7,065 bases of DNA. Origin: an uncultured Clostridia bacterium. Its GTDB lineage: Bacteria > Bacillota > Clostridia > TANB77 > CAG-508. Under the pieces are notes generated by a model. That model was not told where the DNA came from and searched no databases. It was given only the letters and a program-made list of their open reading frames with translations. The stretch lies in NCBI GenBank assembly GCA_944386315.1, contig CALXAS010000073.1, positions 1-7,065 on the forward strand, read 5' to 3'. Made by a program: the position numbers and the translations under genes. This document shows positions 6,234 through 7,065 of this stretch, piece after piece (positions within the stretch are counted from its first letter, which is position 1; each line of letters opens with the position of its first letter).

Positions 6234-6917
6234 CTATTTTACACTCTTTTTTCTTTGTAATACTAATATGGTAAGTACTGTAAATAATATTGGTGTAGAT
6301 ATTAATAATACTAAAGAGCTTAAGGTAACAGATCCTGTTGGGAAAGTATTACTAAATACATTGATAAAAGAAAAATCTAATGTTGCTTCTATAAAGTTTG
6401 GCATAAACCATGTTACAATAAAGAATGCAATAGTAATGACTCCTGCTATAATTTGATTTTCTGTTAAGCTAGAAGCAAACATTCCAAAGGAAATATAGGT
6501 CATAGCAAGTAAAAAATAGCCTAATAATGTGATTAATGCTGTAGTAATATGTGGTGTTCCAAAACACATAAGTATAATATAATAAATGGCAGTAAATGCT
6601 TCTGTAATAAGTACAATCATTGCTGCTCCTAACAATTTTCCACATACGATAGAAGTAATACTTCTAGGAGAGGTAAATAATAATTGCTCTGTTCCTGTTT
6701 TTCTTTCCTCTGCAAACATTCTCATGGTTAAAATAGGTATAATAAAAGTAAGCACGGTAGCTGCTGAATAAAACATATATTCAAAGTTTGTACTTCCGTA
6801 TTGGATAACATCCAAATAAAAGAAAATACTACACATTAATAAGAAAATTCCTATAAAAATATATCCTATTGGAGATAAAAAATAGGTTTTTAATTCTTTT
6901 TTTGCAATTGCCCACAT
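6234..6917 (-). CDS. GldF-like ABC-2 type transporter permease
   Basis: The 227-residue protein has six predicted membrane helices (about 17-36, 48-66, 95-118, 126-149, 155-172, 201-221). The N-terminal amphipathic segment KKELKTYFLSPIGYI (6-20) and the cytoplasmic loop PILTMRMFAEERKTGTEQLL (61-80) are characteristic of GldF-type ABC-2 permeases; that loop is the usual contact with the ATPase. The segment between helices 5 and 6 (about 173-200) lacks the clear FNPF..H/G-ID pattern I expect from many relatives, so this may be a diverged subtype. The ATG at 6917 lies 2 bases after the TAA of the upstream gene and is preceded by GGGGAG with a 10-base spacer. With the GldG-like partner downstream and a likely ATPase upstream, it forms one exporter operon. 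Substrate unknown. Confidence 0.87.
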   Translation of the reverse strand: MWAIAKKELKTYFLSPIGYIFIGIFLLMCSIFFYLDVIQYGSTNFEYMFYSAATVLTFIIPILTMRMFAEERKTGTEQLLFTSPRSITSIVCGKLLGAAMIVLITEAFTAIYYIILMCFGTPHITTALITLLGYFLLAMTYISFGMFASSLTENQIIAGVITIAFFIVTWFMPNFIEATLDFSFINVFSNTFPTGSVTLSSLVLLISTPILFTVLTILVLQRKKSVK

Positions 6918-6919
6918 AA

Positions 6920-7065
6920 TTATTTTTCTCCCCTTTCTTTTTTATTTTCTTCTTTTTGTTTTTTCTTTTTTTCTTTTGCTTTTTCTTTTGCTTTCTTTTT
7001 TTCTTCTTTGTCTTGCTTTTTAGCTTCTTTGTCTTTTATTTTGTCTTGTTTTTCATTTTGCATAT
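6920..7065 (-). CDS. Lys/Glu-rich C-terminal tail of an off-window protein, probably the GldA-like ABC ATPase (partial)
   Basis: Of the three minus-strand frames, only this one stays open to the right edge. It reads MQNEKQDKIKDKEAKK..., almost entirely Lys, Glu, Gln, Asp and Ala, and ends ERGEK before TAA at 6922-6920. The stop is 2 bases before the GldF-like start, so the two are co-transcribed. No ATPase motif is visible because the body of the gene lies beyond 7065. The assignment rests on gene order: an ATPase normally precedes GldF and GldG. The ATG at 7063 could be an internal Met or, less likely, the start of a tiny basic protein. The tail resembles the Lys/Glu-rich N-terminus of the LCP protein in composition. 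Confidence 0.6.
   Translation of the reverse strand, partial: MQNEKQDKIKDKEAKKQDKEEKKKAKEKAKEKKKKQKEENKKERGEK

Noticed and set aside
6935..7020. Low-complexity AAGAAA/AAAGAA runs as a tandem repeat or array
   Set aside because: The units are irregular and are explained by Lys/Glu codons in AT-rich DNA; there are no spacers or conserved repeats.
6920..7063. Independent small basic protein starting at the ATG at 7063
   Set aside because: The frame stays open to the window edge and no ribosome site can be seen, so an internal Met in the tail of a larger upstream protein is more likely.

Overview
The window is AT-rich DNA from a low-GC Firmicute, most likely a member of the Clostridia. The signs are strong purine-rich Shine-Dalgarno sites, sigma-A promoters with near-consensus boxes, TTG and GTG starts, an LCP/LytR_C wall protein, a CvpA protein, a YkvI-type permease and a GldF/GldG ABC exporter. 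The genetic code looks standard: stops are TAA or TAG and no in-frame TGA is read as sense. Every gene lies on the minus strand, so transcription runs from the right edge (7065) to the left edge (1).

In transcription order: (i) 7065-4785 holds the Lys/Glu-rich C-terminal tail of an off-window protein, probably the ABC ATPase, then a GldF-like permease and a GldG-like auxiliary protein. They are packed as an operon with gaps of 2 and 15 bases and end at a 12-bp intrinsic terminator. (ii) 4742-4662 is a leader rich in mutually complementary segments, followed by a YkvI-family membrane protein (GTG start). This gene carries a +1 frameshift at about 3914, and its restored reading frame ends inside a REP-like palindrome. 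(iii) A clear promoter (TTGAAA, 17 bp, TATAAA) drives a two-gene unit: a DUF5711-like membrane-anchored beta-propeller protein and a CvpA-family protein, 15 bases apart. (iv) A second clear promoter (TTGCCT, 17 bp, extended TGC-TATACT) drives an LCP-LytR_C wall-polymer ligase with a TTG start. Its stop codon almost touches the terminator stem. (v) Directly after that terminator, 71 bases at the left edge match the 5' end of a bacterial group II intron in the same orientation. An intron placed right behind an intrinsic terminator is the habit of class IIC introns.

Most products are envelope proteins. The Gld-type exporter, the DUF5711/CvpA pair and the LCP ligase all act at or across the membrane, and the LCP protein attaches polymers to peptidoglycan. 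No CRISPR array, tRNA, rRNA or complete transposase is present. The most notable points are the intron 5' end fused to the LCP terminator, the frameshifted YkvI gene capped by a palindromic repeat, and the possible leader switch in front of it. I did not find a clearly new multi-gene system.
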